DNA from: Dethiosulfovibrio faecalis
Lineage (GTDB): Bacteria; Synergistota; Synergistia; Synergistales; Dethiosulfovibrionaceae
Direction of reading: 5' to 3'
Assembly (NCBI RefSeq): GCF_021568795.1
Contig: NZ_JAKGUE010000002.1
Location: 217,787 to 281,786 of the forward strand
DNA length: 64,000 nucleotides
Shown one piece after another: positions 25,891 through 34,374 of this stretch. Below the pieces are notes generated by a model. That model saw only the letters and a list, made by a program, of their open reading frames with translations. It did not search any database and was not told the origin of the DNA. The number at the start of each line of letters is the position of its first letter. Positions within the stretch are counted from its first letter, which is position 1. Position numbers and translations under genes: made by a program.

Positions 25891-27039
25891 TTACAGGTAT
25901 CCGGCCTGTGCGAGTAGCTCTTTGGCCTTTTCCATGTGTTTGCCCGGCAGTTTGACCACCGGTCCGGTGCATCCCATGGACGATTCCGCATAGATCTTGT
26001 TTTTCCAGAGTTCTCTTACGGCATCCTCTATGGAGAGAACATCCACTCCGTGGATTTCCTCATCGGTAGGCTCTGCCGGAGGCGCTACTACTTCCTCGGA
26101 GCATTCCGGCTTGGGGAGTATGCCCTTTATTATGTCCTCGAGTCCGGCTTTCTTCGCCGCGGCGACCTCGGAAGCGACCTTTTCCGAGTGTCCTCCCTTG
26201 GCGACCTCCGCGTTGTATGCTACCGCGTTGGCTATGACGGGAGCTCCGGATGCCCTGGAGATGATGGATATTACCTTGCTCCATCCCCCTCCTGCGGAGG
26301 GACCGTAACCCCATCCGAGGGCCTCGTAGGATCCTCCTGTGTTGAAGGAGGAGAACATCTTCATCAGGACGTTGCCCGTGAGGGTGTCGCATACGCAGAC
26401 GTCCACCGCTCCGGCCAGTATGTCGTTGCCCCTTAGGACCGATCCTCCGTCGGCTCTTAGGCTCTCTCCGAAGGTGATGTCGTAACCGTTTCCCTTGAGC
26501 TTGTTGAGGGCCTTGAATACCAGCTGGGCTCCCTCTACGTTCAGTATTCCCACCGTAGGGTTGGTCTTGCCCATGGCCTTGGCCGTGGCTATGCCGTAGA
26601 TGGCGTTTCTTATCATGGCCTCGACCCTGTTTATGGCGGACGTGCCGGTGGAGGAGGCTACTATCATGTCCTTGCCCTTCGCCGGGGTCAGTACCCTCCC
26701 GATGGTGGTAACCCCCATGGGAAAGGGATAGTGGAGCGCCACCGCTCCGGCTATGGTTCCGTCGGATATGGCGGCTTCCATTGCCTTGGAGATGTCGGCG
26801 TCGCAGGGATCGGTCTCTATCCACTGAAGATCGTCGTATCCCTCGACCTTGGGGCCTATCATGACCACCTGAACGCCCTGGTTGTTCTGCTGAGCCAGCC
26901 TTCCGCCTATGGCGAGCTCCTCCGGGCCGTGCTCGCTTCCGTGAGCCATCAGTCCAACCTTTACCCTAGGACCGCCGGTGCGGGCCGCCTCGATTATTTC
27001 CGAAAGGGCTCCGCCGATCAGTTTTTTAACGTCAGACAT
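25891..27039 (-). CDS. grdD: Glycine/sarcosine/betaine reductase protein C, GrdD (alpha subunit)
   Basis: 382-aa subunit of the shared protein C that phosphorolyses the acetyl group from selenoprotein A to acetyl phosphate. It resembles PlsX/phosphotransacetylase folds: KVGLMAHGSEHGPEELAIGG near the N-terminus. Cys357 in SSMGCTGPVVKLPG corresponds to the catalytic cysteine described for GrdD of E. acidaminophilum. ATG 27039 is 19 bases after grdC, with GAAGGGG upstream. Because grdX-E-A-B lacks C and D genes, this pair probably serves both glycine and betaine reduction. Confidence 0.93.
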   Translation of the reverse strand: MSDVKKLIGGALSEIIEAARTGGPRVKVGLMAHGSEHGPEELAIGGRLAQQNNQGVQVVMIGPKVEGYDDLQWIETDPCDADISKAMEAAISDGTIAGAVALHYPFPMGVTTIGRVLTPAKGKDMIVASSTGTSAINRVEAMIRNAIYGIATAKAMGKTNPTVGILNVEGAQLVFKALNKLKGNGYDITFGESLRADGGSVLRGNDILAGAVDVCVCDTLTGNVLMKMFSSFNTGGSYEALGWGYGPSAGGGWSKVISIISRASGAPVIANAVAYNAEVAKGGHSEKVASEVAAAKKAGLEDIIKGILPKPECSEEVVAPPAEPTDEEIHGVDVLSIEDAVRELWKNKIYAESSMGCTGPVVKLPGKHMEKAKELLAQAGYL

Positions 27040-27058
27040 AGGTTATACCCCTTCCTGC

Positions 27059-28594
27059 TTACTTCGTCAGGGAATCGGAGATCTCGGAGAGGGCCTCCAG
27101 AAGTATGTTCTTGACGTCGTCCTTGCTCACCGCCGCCACGGAATCGGCAGAGGCGGGCGTCTCTATCAGGAAGGACGCTCCGTCGGCCAGGTTGGTCAGT
27201 CTGGCGAGGAAAAGGCTTCCTTTTCCTATTATCATGGCCCTCTTTATCTTCCCGTCTTTTATCCATTCGGCTGCCTGGCCGATGAAGGGCGCTCCGGCAG
27301 GGATATGTCCCTGGGTGTGAGCGAATCCGGGGAGTCCCTTCTCCTTGACGAAGTTCATCATGTCGGCCTTCTCTATGGATTTCTTCATGACGGCAAGAGC
27401 AGCGATCATCTTTATGTTTGCCATGGGAACGTCTCCCGCTCCGGCAGGCAGGGTGATCTCCGGTATGTGGAGCTCAGCCCCGAACTTATCGACGTCGGCC
27501 AGGTCGAGACCGACCTTCTGGAGGGGCTCCCAGGTAAGAGCCTGGGTTACGGCCTGAGGAGAGGCTCCTGCTCCGACTGTGTGCTTGCCTATGGCGTCTA
27601 GACGCATCTCCGGGCTGACTCCGTCGCAGGGGGTGATCAAAACGGCGAAGCTTCCGAGACAGTCCTCCAGGGCGGGAAGCTCCTTCTTAACGTGGTCCTT
27701 GCTGTTCATGTACAGTTTGGGAACCGCTCCTCCGGCGAGGACGACCACGTTGGATCGAGCTTCCGCGGCGACCTGGGACGCTCCGGCTATCATGGCGTTG
27801 ACCGGTCCGGCACAGAATCCTCTGACGTCGCATCCGCTGGCGTTTTTACAGCCCACTATCTCGGCTATGGCCTTGGCGAAGTTTCCTCCGGCCCTCTGGC
27901 ACATATCTCCGGCTCCCTCTTCGGAGCACTCTATTACGAAGTCTACGTCCTCGGCCTTCATACCTGTGTTCTGCAGAAGGTGTAGGAGAGATAGTACCGC
28001 GCTGGCCTTGCTGGCGATGTTCTCCAAAAGGACATGGGCGCTGAGGTTCTCGTCGACCTCGTGTCCCTTTCTGACGCAGCCAACGATCTTACCGCCGAAA
28101 TAGAGTGGAAGGGCTCCGTGCTTCTCGTCGCAGTCGGCCTCTATCTCCGCTCCGTCTTTGCCTTCCTCCAGGCGGGCCAGCATGGATTCGGTCATGAACT
28201 TGTGGTTAGAGAGTTTTTCCTTAACCGATGCGGCGAAGTTCTTCTCGATCCATACGAGGTCGAAGACATCGCATATGTCCATTAGTCCGATGAACTCGTC
28301 CTCGGGCATTATCTCTCCGAACTTTCCGTAGCGGTCGGCGCCGGAAAGGCGGTTTTCGTACATGGGTTTGGCCTGATTCTCCAGGTCCTCGAGGGGAAGG
28401 GTGCCTATGTAGGCCATGTTGGGGGCGTAGTCCTTGGCCTGCTCGAAGCTCTGGGCGTGCTCAGGGAGCTTCTTGAGGTAATCGGTCTCGCCGTGAGAAT
28501 GGCGCTCGACGTGGGGAGTGTTGCCGTAGTGGAGTCCCAGCTCGGGGGTGTGCTGGAGACAGTAAGCTGATCCTTTGATTGCGACACGTGACAT
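27059..28594 (-). CDS. grdC: Glycine/sarcosine/betaine reductase protein C, GrdC (beta subunit)
   Basis: 511-aa larger subunit of protein C, with a FabH-like thiolase fold. MSRVAIKGSAYCLQHTPELGLHYGNTPHVER and MYENRLSGADRYGKFGEIMPEDEF match GrdC of clostridia. ATG 28594 is chosen over an in-frame ATG at 28633 because AAGGAGG precedes it and the length becomes the usual 511-512 aa. Operon with grdD. The upstream 166 bases contain a hairpin at 28634-28668 and TATAAT-like sequence near 28680, so it may have its own promoter. Confidence 0.93.
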   Translation of the reverse strand: MSRVAIKGSAYCLQHTPELGLHYGNTPHVERHSHGETDYLKKLPEHAQSFEQAKDYAPNMAYIGTLPLEDLENQAKPMYENRLSGADRYGKFGEIMPEDEFIGLMDICDVFDLVWIEKNFAASVKEKLSNHKFMTESMLARLEEGKDGAEIEADCDEKHGALPLYFGGKIVGCVRKGHEVDENLSAHVLLENIASKASAVLSLLHLLQNTGMKAEDVDFVIECSEEGAGDMCQRAGGNFAKAIAEIVGCKNASGCDVRGFCAGPVNAMIAGASQVAAEARSNVVVLAGGAVPKLYMNSKDHVKKELPALEDCLGSFAVLITPCDGVSPEMRLDAIGKHTVGAGASPQAVTQALTWEPLQKVGLDLADVDKFGAELHIPEITLPAGAGDVPMANIKMIAALAVMKKSIEKADMMNFVKEKGLPGFAHTQGHIPAGAPFIGQAAEWIKDGKIKRAMIIGKGSLFLARLTNLADGASFLIETPASADSVAAVSKDDVKNILLEALSEISDSLTK

Positions 28595-28633
28595 GACAGA
28601 AAACGACCTCCTTGAATATATCTCTAATCTCAC

Positions 28634-28668
28634 GACGAGAGGGGTCGGAACTCCCTACCCCTCTCGTC
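28634..28668 (-). promoter_or_regulatory. Leader hairpin before grdC
   Basis: A 12-bp perfect stem GACGAGAGGGGT/ACCCCTCTCGTC with an 11-nt loop lies 40 bases upstream of the grdC start. Upstream on the minus strand TATACTATAAT (28680-28690) could be a -10, but no good -35 is seen. Function unknown. Confidence 0.4.
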
Positions 28669-28728
28669 TTTCGCGCTACTATTATAGTATAGACCGCCAA
28701 AAAATGGTGATCGATTTCATAACTTAAA

Positions 28729-28745
28729 GTCTCCGAACCGGAGAC
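28729..28745 (-). terminator. Hairpin after the rhodanese gene
   Basis: GTCTCCG/CGGAGAC stem with a 3-nt loop 16 bases after the rhodanese stop, followed on the minus strand by TTTAAG. Short T run, so probably weak. Confidence 0.45.
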
Positions 28746-28760
28746 ACCTGTGCTTTAGCC

Positions 28761-29081
28761 TCAGGTGGCGCAGGAATGGGCGGTTGGAAGTTTGAATGCC
28801 TTCCAGCCCTTCTCGATTCCACCCTCAAGGTAGGAAGCGTCGAAGCCCTTTCCCTTGAGTTCTTCTGCAATGGTCTTGGAGGTCTCTCCGTCTCCGCATA
28901 CGACCAGTATCTTCTCGTCCTTGGGAAGGTCCTCGGAGCACTCGACCACCTCGTCGGAAGGTATGTTGAAGGCGTTCTTTATGTGAGCGTCTGCGTATTG
29001 CTCCGCCTCTCTGACGTCCACTATGAACGTGCCTTCCTGTTTCATAAGTTTGCAGAATTCCTTGGTGTTTACTGCCGTCAT
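28761..29081 (-). CDS. Rhodanese-domain protein
   Basis: 106-aa single-domain rhodanese. FIVDVREAEQYADAHIKNAFNIP is the N-terminal signature and Cys62 in VVCGDGETS is the active-site cysteine that carries persulfide. It acts as a sulfur (or possibly selenium) transferase in the cytoplasm. ATG 29081 follows GGAGGTT. It lies between the BCCT transporter and grdC, so it may be co-expressed with betaine reductase. A link to selenide supply is only a guess. Confidence 0.85.
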   Translation of the reverse strand: MTAVNTKEFCKLMKQEGTFIVDVREAEQYADAHIKNAFNIPSDEVVECSEDLPKDEKILVVCGDGETSKTIAEELKGKGFDASYLEGGIEKGWKAFKLPTAHSCAT

Positions 29082-29181
29082 TTCTAAAACCTCCTGTCAG
29101 ATCTCTTCGAGGAATATTCCTCTGGGTGTAGCGACACGGCAAGATTCTACACCAATATGGAATGGAAGGCACCCACTCTAA

Positions 29182-29209
29182 AGGGGGAGAGCTGGATCGC
29201 TCTCCCCCT
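29182..29209. terminator. Hairpin between BCCT gene and rhodanese
   Basis: AGGGGGAGAGC/GCTCTCCCCCT stem with a 6-nt loop just after the transporter stop. On the minus strand only TTTAG follows; on the plus strand eight T follow after 6 bases. Confidence 0.55.
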
Positions 29210-29222
29210 GACATGCTTTTTT

Positions 29223-30728
29223 TTACAGTCTTCCCTCTTTTTCTTCCCTTAAAAGACCCTTGTAGAGGCAGTAGCAGGCCAACACCATGATGACGGCGAA
29301 CGGGGGAGCGGCTGCCAGTGATATGGTCTGAAGGTTCTGAAGTCCTCCGGTCATCAGGAGCACGATCGCTAGAGCGGCCATGAGCACTCCCCAGATTGCC
29401 ATCTTGTTCTTCGGAGGGTTCAGGTCTCCGTGAGTAGAGTACATGGACAGGACGAATGTTCCCGAGTTTGCGGAGGTCACGAAGAAGGTGGTTATGAGCA
29501 CCACCATTAGCATCGACATGGCCGTTCCAAGGGGGTAGTTGGCGTACATCTCGAACACTCCGGTGGACATATCGGCCAGTATTTTCTGGGAGATCTGGAC
29601 GTTTTTAGTTATCTCCAGATTCAGAGCGGAGGTTCCGAATATGGCGAACCAGGTGAAGCTTCCGAGGGCCGGGACGATGAGAACTCCGGCGACGAACTCT
29701 CGGATCGTACGACCTCTGGATATCCTGGCCACGAAGGATCCCACGAAGGGAGCCCAGGCGATCCACCAGGCCCAGTAGTACAGGGTCCAGCTGCTAAGGA
29801 ATCCTTTGTACTCTCCTCCGTAAGGAGCCATGGTGAAGCTCTCGGAGACGACGTTGGAGAGGTAGTCTCCAACTCCTGTCATGAGCGACTCTATTATGGG
29901 AAGAGTCGGTCCCACCAGGAACAGGGCAAACATCAATATGCCGCATATAAGTAGATTGAAATCGGCCACTTTCTTTATGCCTTTTTCGATCCCCATCACT
30001 GCCGAACCTGTGTAGAGCACAGCCAGAATGGCTATTATGGCTATCTGTACCGTCAGGCTTTTGGGGATCCCGAACACCTGGCTGAGGCCACTGTTAAGCT
30101 GAAGGGTCCCTAGTCCAAGAGAAGTGGTTATCCCCGCCAGGGTGGCGAAGATCGCCAGGACGTCTACGGTTTTGCCGAAGGGGCCTTTTATCCCCTTTTC
30201 ACCTACCAGAGGCAGGAACACGCTGCTGATGAGTCCGGGCGAGTTCTTGCGAAACTGAAAGAAGGCCAACGAGAGGGCTATGACCGAATATCCCGCCCAG
30301 GGGTGTAGCCCCCAGTGGAAGAAGGATATCCTGATGGCGTCTCTGGCGGCCTGGACCGATCCGGGCTCAGCCCCGAAAGGAACCGATCCGAAGTGGTATA
30401 TAGGTTCCGCCGCTCCGTAGAAAACCAGCCCGACTCCCATACCGGCGGAGAAAAGCATGGCAAACCACGACATGGTCTTGAATTCCGGTCTCGAGTCGTC
30501 CGGACCGAGCCTGACCTTTCCGAAACGACTGGTGGCTATGAAGATGCAGAACAGGACGAACAGGTTCATCGAAAGCAGATAACCCCATCCGAATTTATCG
30601 GTCAGAACGTTGAAAAGCCCTCCTGCAAAGGCTCCGAAGCTATCGGGGGAAAACAGGCCCCAAAGAACGACTCCCATGGTTATCCCCATGGATATGACGA
30701 AGACAGAGTTGTCTTTTTTGGCACTCAT
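29223..30728 (-). CDS. BCCT family betaine/choline/carnitine transporter
   Basis: 501-aa BCCT symporter with about twelve membrane segments. GMGVGLVFYGAAEPIYHF is the glycine-rich unwound TM3 segment, and LYYWAWWIAWAPFVGSFVARISRGRTIREF is the signature holding the aromatic (Trp-box) betaine-binding residues in TM8. ATG 30728 follows GGAAGGAG. It lies directly after grdI-grdH on the same strand, which makes glycine betaine import for reduction the natural reading. Choline or carnitine remain possible. The C-terminal tail is short, arguing against osmosensing. Confidence 0.9.
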   Translation of the reverse strand: MSAKKDNSVFVISMGITMGVVLWGLFSPDSFGAFAGGLFNVLTDKFGWGYLLSMNLFVLFCIFIATSRFGKVRLGPDDSRPEFKTMSWFAMLFSAGMGVGLVFYGAAEPIYHFGSVPFGAEPGSVQAARDAIRISFFHWGLHPWAGYSVIALSLAFFQFRKNSPGLISSVFLPLVGEKGIKGPFGKTVDVLAIFATLAGITTSLGLGTLQLNSGLSQVFGIPKSLTVQIAIIAILAVLYTGSAVMGIEKGIKKVADFNLLICGILMFALFLVGPTLPIIESLMTGVGDYLSNVVSESFTMAPYGGEYKGFLSSWTLYYWAWWIAWAPFVGSFVARISRGRTIREFVAGVLIVPALGSFTWFAIFGTSALNLEITKNVQISQKILADMSTGVFEMYANYPLGTAMSMLMVVLITTFFVTSANSGTFVLSMYSTHGDLNPPKNKMAIWGVLMAALAIVLLMTGGLQNLQTISLAAAPPFAVIMVLACYCLYKGLLREEKEGRL

Positions 30729-30765
30729 TCTCTCTACTCCTTCCGTTTTTTGTTAAAAATCCCCT

Positions 30766-30816
30766 CGCGACACGGAGCGAGGCAAAAGGGAGAGGGATAA
30801 GGCTCCTCCCTCTCCC
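30766..30816 (-). terminator. Hairpins between grdH and the BCCT gene
   Basis: On the minus strand, GGGAGAGGGA/TCCCTCTCCC (30788-30816) is followed by TTTT. CCTCGC/GCGAGG (30766-30783) is then followed by GGATTTTT. Together they probably give partial termination, letting grdH-grdI be made in excess of the carrier. Confidence 0.6.
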
Positions 30817-30831
30817 GGAAGGGGGGCTTCG

Positions 30832-32148
30832 TCAGAGTTTAGTCGGGTAGACCTTGGGTTCCTGGATCTCGTCGGTGAGAGAGTCCAGAGCGATGCCGAC
30901 CCTGTGTTTCCTCAGGGCCCATTCGTCCTCGGGGCTCATCTCCGGGTCCCCGAGGGGGTAGGGGACCGACACTGTCTGTACCATCCTGTTGGATCCCACG
31001 GTCTTGGCCACGTCGATTAAGTTGCACATTACCACGACCGGGATTCCGGAGCGCTCTATCTCTTTTCCCATCGTTGCACCGCAACGAGTGCAGGTGCCTC
31101 AGGTGGAGGTCAGGACCACCGCGTCGACCCCGGCATCCTTAAGCTCCTGGGCGATCTCCTTGCCGAACTTGGCGGCGTAGGCCTGGGTTGTTCCCGTTCC
31201 TACAGTTACGTAATAGTGGTCGAACAGCTTGCCGAATTTACCCTCGCTCTCCCAGTGTCTCATGGCGTCGACCGGGACACCACGGTCGGGGACGGCGCAC
31301 ATGGCGGCGGGGTCGAATCCGGCGTGGATGGTCTTGAACACTCCTTCTGGGAGTTTATCCAGCTTGGATATGTCGTATTTTCCCCACTTGGTGGCGGATG
31401 CCGACTGTATCCGATCGGGGTTCTCCACCGGGACGACTCCGCTGGAGGACACCAGGGCGATGGTCGCCTTGCTCAGGTCCTTGAGAGGCGTTGCCGGAGG
31501 AATCTTGTCCATCTTGGGGATAACCAGTTCGCTGGTGAAGCTTTCCCCTCCGAGTTTCTTGATGAGCATGTCCACCACTCGGTCAGAGGCCAACCTGCCC
31601 TCCGGATGGGGCATCTCGAAACGGACTCCTCTGGGGAAGTAGCCTTCCTCCGAGGCGGGCTTGAGAGATTCTCCTTTGGCTATCTTCTCAGCGAAAGTGG
31701 CCATCTTCCCCATGTCTTCCTTCATGAAGGTGGCCTTTCTGCCGCCATGGAAGACGTAGGCCTCAGACTTGAACTGCTCTACCCCGGGATTCTCCTCGTT
31801 CATGGAGGTTATGACCGGTACGTCGAATCTCTCCTTGACGGCCTTGCATACCAGGCCACAGCCCACTCCGTATCTTCCTGCCATGAAGGCTGGTCCGGCG
31901 AAGAATATGTCGAACTCCTGCTTCTCGAGCCACGACATGATCTCTCCGAGGGCCTCGTCGGTGTGTCCGGTCACGTAGTTGTCACCGCAGACGACGGTGT
32001 GGGTAACCTCTACGTCTGGCATCATCTGGTTAAGCATGTTGGAGCATCCTACCAGCTCGGAATGGAAGCTGGGCTTGGAGTCGGCGGCTTCCTCGCCTCC
32101 GACCTGACCAAAAAACTGGTTTATGTAGTGAATTGCTTTCAGCGCCAT
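30832..32148 (-). CDS. grdH: Betaine reductase protein B, selenoprotein GrdH
   Basis: 438-aa selenoprotein paralogous to GrdB. TGA at 31099-31101 encodes Sec350 in TSTUGTCTRCGAT, and the frame continues through PYPLGDPEMSPEDEWALRKH to TGA at 30832. A conventional call would stop at 31099. ATG 32148 is chosen over an in-frame GTG at 32157, because the Shine-Dalgarno AAGGGG then has proper spacing and the length equals GrdB. It lies 12 bases after grdI. Assignment to betaine instead of sarcosine rests on the uncleaved partner GrdI and the BCCT carrier next door. Confidence 0.88.
31072..31101 (-). promoter_or_regulatory. Sec codon and SECIS hairpin of grdH
   Basis: UGA (31101-31099), 12-nt spacer, stem CGTTGC/GCAACG with loop GGT (31086-31072), almost identical to the element in grdB. 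Confidence 0.8.
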
Positions 32149-32160
32149 CTTCTTCACCCC

Positions 32161-33474
32161 TTAAAATTCAGCGCAGGTTTTTCTGGAAAAGCCGCTGATA
32201 TGGTTGCAGCAGAACATACCGTTGTTCTCCATGGTGGTCGAGCCGTCGGGTTTTACACAACCCTCCCAGCCCCCGGAGTTTCCGTCTCGGGCAAGAGCCT
32301 CCAGCTCGCCTATTACCTCCATAGGTTCTAGGTCGTAGACCTGGGATACGTTGCCGGTGGAGACCAAAGCGTCGGTCATGGGATTCATGGAGACCAAAGG
32401 CTGAGATCCACCGTCTCTACCGGTAGCCTCGTCGGAGATGCCGACGGTCTTGACCCCTATCTTCTCCAGTTCTACCAAGGCGGCGGTGTAGTCGACGTCG
32501 GGGTTGCCGTAGCCTTCCTCGGCTACTATGGCTCCGGTGGCTCCCAGGTTGTGGGCCATCTGAGCTATCATCTTGGCGCAACGGTCCTTCTCGTTCATCT
32601 TGACGTTGAGGTTCGCCATTATCACCCCGAGGAAGTTGATCGTCTTGCCGTGTTCGGCCATAAGCCTCTTGACCACCGGGTTTACTCCGAATTCGTAGGT
32701 GGAGATCTTGGAGGAGGTTGGCATGAAGCTGCCGGATATCATGCAGCCGTCCAGAAGCTCGTTGGGATGCATAAAGGTGGGCAGCATGTGGTTGCCGTCC
32801 CAGCCGTAGATGAGGGTGTTATATCCCATGGCCTCCATCTGGGTCTGAGGCTGAAGGACGTAGACGACTCCGGGAAGGGAATCGATCTCGGCGGTTCTGT
32901 CCGTCACGGCCGGAAGGTCGAAAACCTCGACGTCCTCGGGCTCCATCTCCTTGACGCACTGACCGATGTACTCGGCGAGCTTCATCCCACCCCATCGGAG
33001 GGCCTTGTTCTTCTTCTGCTGCTCGAACCTCTCGAAATTCTCGTCGGTGTCCGCTACTAGGACGAGGTTGACCATGTCTCCGAAGATGGTCTGATCCTGG
33101 TATTTCCCGCCCATGTCGATAACGCCGTCCTGGAATCCGCCCATATGCTCTCCTACTACTATGAGGCTGCATCCCTTGAGGGCGTGGGTCCTGCCGTGGC
33201 CCGCTTGGCCCATGGGAGATGTGACCCCGGGGAATATCCCCTGGCTCTTCCCGGAGACCTTGCATCTCATCTCAATGGCCTCCTTGACGGGGCAGAGTCG
33301 CACCATCTCTCCGGGCTTGACTACCCTGAGATCCGCGGTGGTGATCCCCGGTTCCTCCTCCTTCACGTAGCTCAACAGCTCCTCCTTGTCGACGGTGAGA
33401 ACTCCGTCGGCGTAGGAGGTGTTGTCTCCGAAGACGATGTCTTTCACGTGGAAATTACCCATCTCAAGTCTCAT
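32161..33474 (-). CDS. grdI: Betaine reductase protein B, GrdI (alpha subunit)
   Basis: 437-aa homologue of GrdE. The segment equivalent to the GrdE cleavage site reads SGSFMPTSSK, so the Asn-Cys pair is absent and no cleavage is expected. This fits betaine reductase of E. acidaminophilum, whose protein B has an intact subunit of about 45-48 kDa. N-terminus RLEMGNFHVKDIVFGDNTSYADG and the C-terminal MFCCNHISGFSRKTCAEF differ clearly from GrdE. ATG 33474 follows AAAGGAG. First gene of the grdI-grdH unit. Sarcosine (GrdG) cannot be fully excluded. Confidence 0.85.
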   Translation of the reverse strand: MRLEMGNFHVKDIVFGDNTSYADGVLTVDKEELLSYVKEEEPGITTADLRVVKPGEMVRLCPVKEAIEMRCKVSGKSQGIFPGVTSPMGQAGHGRTHALKGCSLIVVGEHMGGFQDGVIDMGGKYQDQTIFGDMVNLVLVADTDENFERFEQQKKNKALRWGGMKLAEYIGQCVKEMEPEDVEVFDLPAVTDRTAEIDSLPGVVYVLQPQTQMEAMGYNTLIYGWDGNHMLPTFMHPNELLDGCMISGSFMPTSSKISTYEFGVNPVVKRLMAEHGKTINFLGVIMANLNVKMNEKDRCAKMIAQMAHNLGATGAIVAEEGYGNPDVDYTAALVELEKIGVKTVGISDEATGRDGGSQPLVSMNPMTDALVSTGNVSQVYDLEPMEVIGELEALARDGNSGGWEGCVKPDGSTTMENNGMFCCNHISGFSRKTCAEF

Positions 33475-33563
33475 TGACGTGACTCTCCTTTTCCTCGGTC
33501 TTCTGCAGGATCTCTACGATGTCCTTCCTGTCAGAGCCTCCTCAAACCACTTTAGAGCGGTTC

Positions 33564-33611
33564 GTTATAGCTACCAAAAGTTATGTCTTTAACTATCGTA
33601 ACGTCGTTACG
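33564..33611 (-). promoter_or_regulatory. Candidate grdI promoter with upstream palindrome
   Basis: Minus strand: the perfect palindrome CGTAACG-A-CGTTACG (33611-33597) lies 4 bases upstream of a weak -35 TTAAAG (33592-33587). A 17-bp spacer and -10 TATAAC (33569-33564) follow. A poor -35 with an operator just upstream is the layout of an activated promoter; the adjacent two-component regulator is a candidate binder. The promoter is predicted, the palindrome is certain. Confidence 0.5.
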
Positions 33612-33678
33612 GTTATAATTATGATCTAGGTTTCACGTCTGGACTATCGAGGTATCCGTGAATCACAGGTAACGAAAA

Positions 33679-33721
33679 ACGTGAGCCTCCGATCACGTTT
33701 TTCGTGGTCGGAGGCTCACGT
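33679..33721 (-). terminator. Intrinsic terminator of the two-component operon
   Basis: ACGTGAGCCTCCGA paired with TCGGAGGCTCACGT (14 bp) with a small inner hairpin, followed on the minus strand by TTTTTCG; 6 bases after the regulator stop. Confidence 0.85.
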
Positions 33722-33726
33722 AGCTG

Positions 33727-34374
33727 TCATCCCAGGTCTATGAGGCCTTCTCTTATGGCGAATCGGGTCAGTTCGGCTATGTTTCCGCAGTCCAGTTTTT
33801 CCATTATCCTTCTCCTGTGGGTGTCCACAGTGTTCTTGCTGATGTGGAGGGAGGAGGCCACCTCCTTGGTGCTGGACCCCTTAGCCAGAAGCGAAAGCAC
33901 CTCTCTTTCCCTGTCGGACAGCAGCGAGGCTTGTGACGGAATCGCCGTGTCCAGCAACTTGAGGTAGTCCTTCATCAGTATGGAAGCTATCTTTGGGCTC
34001 AGGTAGGTCTCTCCGGAGGATACTATGTGTATGGCTCTTATCAGCTCCTCCGAGCTGCCCTCCTTGAGGGCGTATCCCGATGCTCCCGCCTTCAGTATCT
34101 CCGCTATGAGCCTCTTGTCGGCGTGCATTGAGAGGGCCAATATCTTGACGTCTTCCAAGGAGGACTTTATCCTTCTTGAGGCCTCTATGCCGTTCATCTT
34201 CGGCATGGTGACGTCCATGACTACCACGTCGGGATGGTGCTGTAGCGTGAGCTCCAGGGCCTCCTGTCCCGTCCTGGCCAGAGCCAGCACGTCCAGGTCC
34301 TCCTCTCTGGAGAGTATGTCCCTGACTCCCTCCAGAAACAGCTCGTGATCGTCAGCTATTATGAGCGGTATCAA
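33727..34374 (-). CDS. NarL/FixJ-type response regulator
   Basis: 215-aa response regulator: receiver domain (residues 3-120) with the acidic pair Asp8/Asp9, phosphoacceptor Asp54 in VVVMDVTMPKMNG and Lys in YALKEG. A C-terminal LuxR-type helix-turn-helix follows (LSDREREVLSLLAKGSSTKEVASSLHISKNTVDTHRRRI). The start is TTG at 34374, inside the end of the kinase gene (23-base overlap), so the pair is translationally coupled. It lies directly upstream of grdI, making betaine reductase genes a plausible target. Confidence 0.9.
   Translation of the reverse strand: MIPLIIADDHELFLEGVRDILSREEDLDVLALARTGQEALELTLQHHPDVVVMDVTMPKMNGIEASRRIKSSLEDVKILALSMHADKRLIAEILKAGASGYALKEGSSEELIRAIHIVSSGETYLSPKIASILMKDYLKLLDTAIPSQASLLSDREREVLSLLAKGSSTKEVASSLHISKNTVDTHRRRIMEKLDCGNIAELTRFAIREGLIDLG

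Noticed and set aside
32161-33474. Sarcosine reductase GrdG instead of betaine reductase GrdI
   Set aside because: GrdI preferred since the Asn-Cys cleavage site is absent and a BCCT carrier follows; sarcosine is not strictly excluded.
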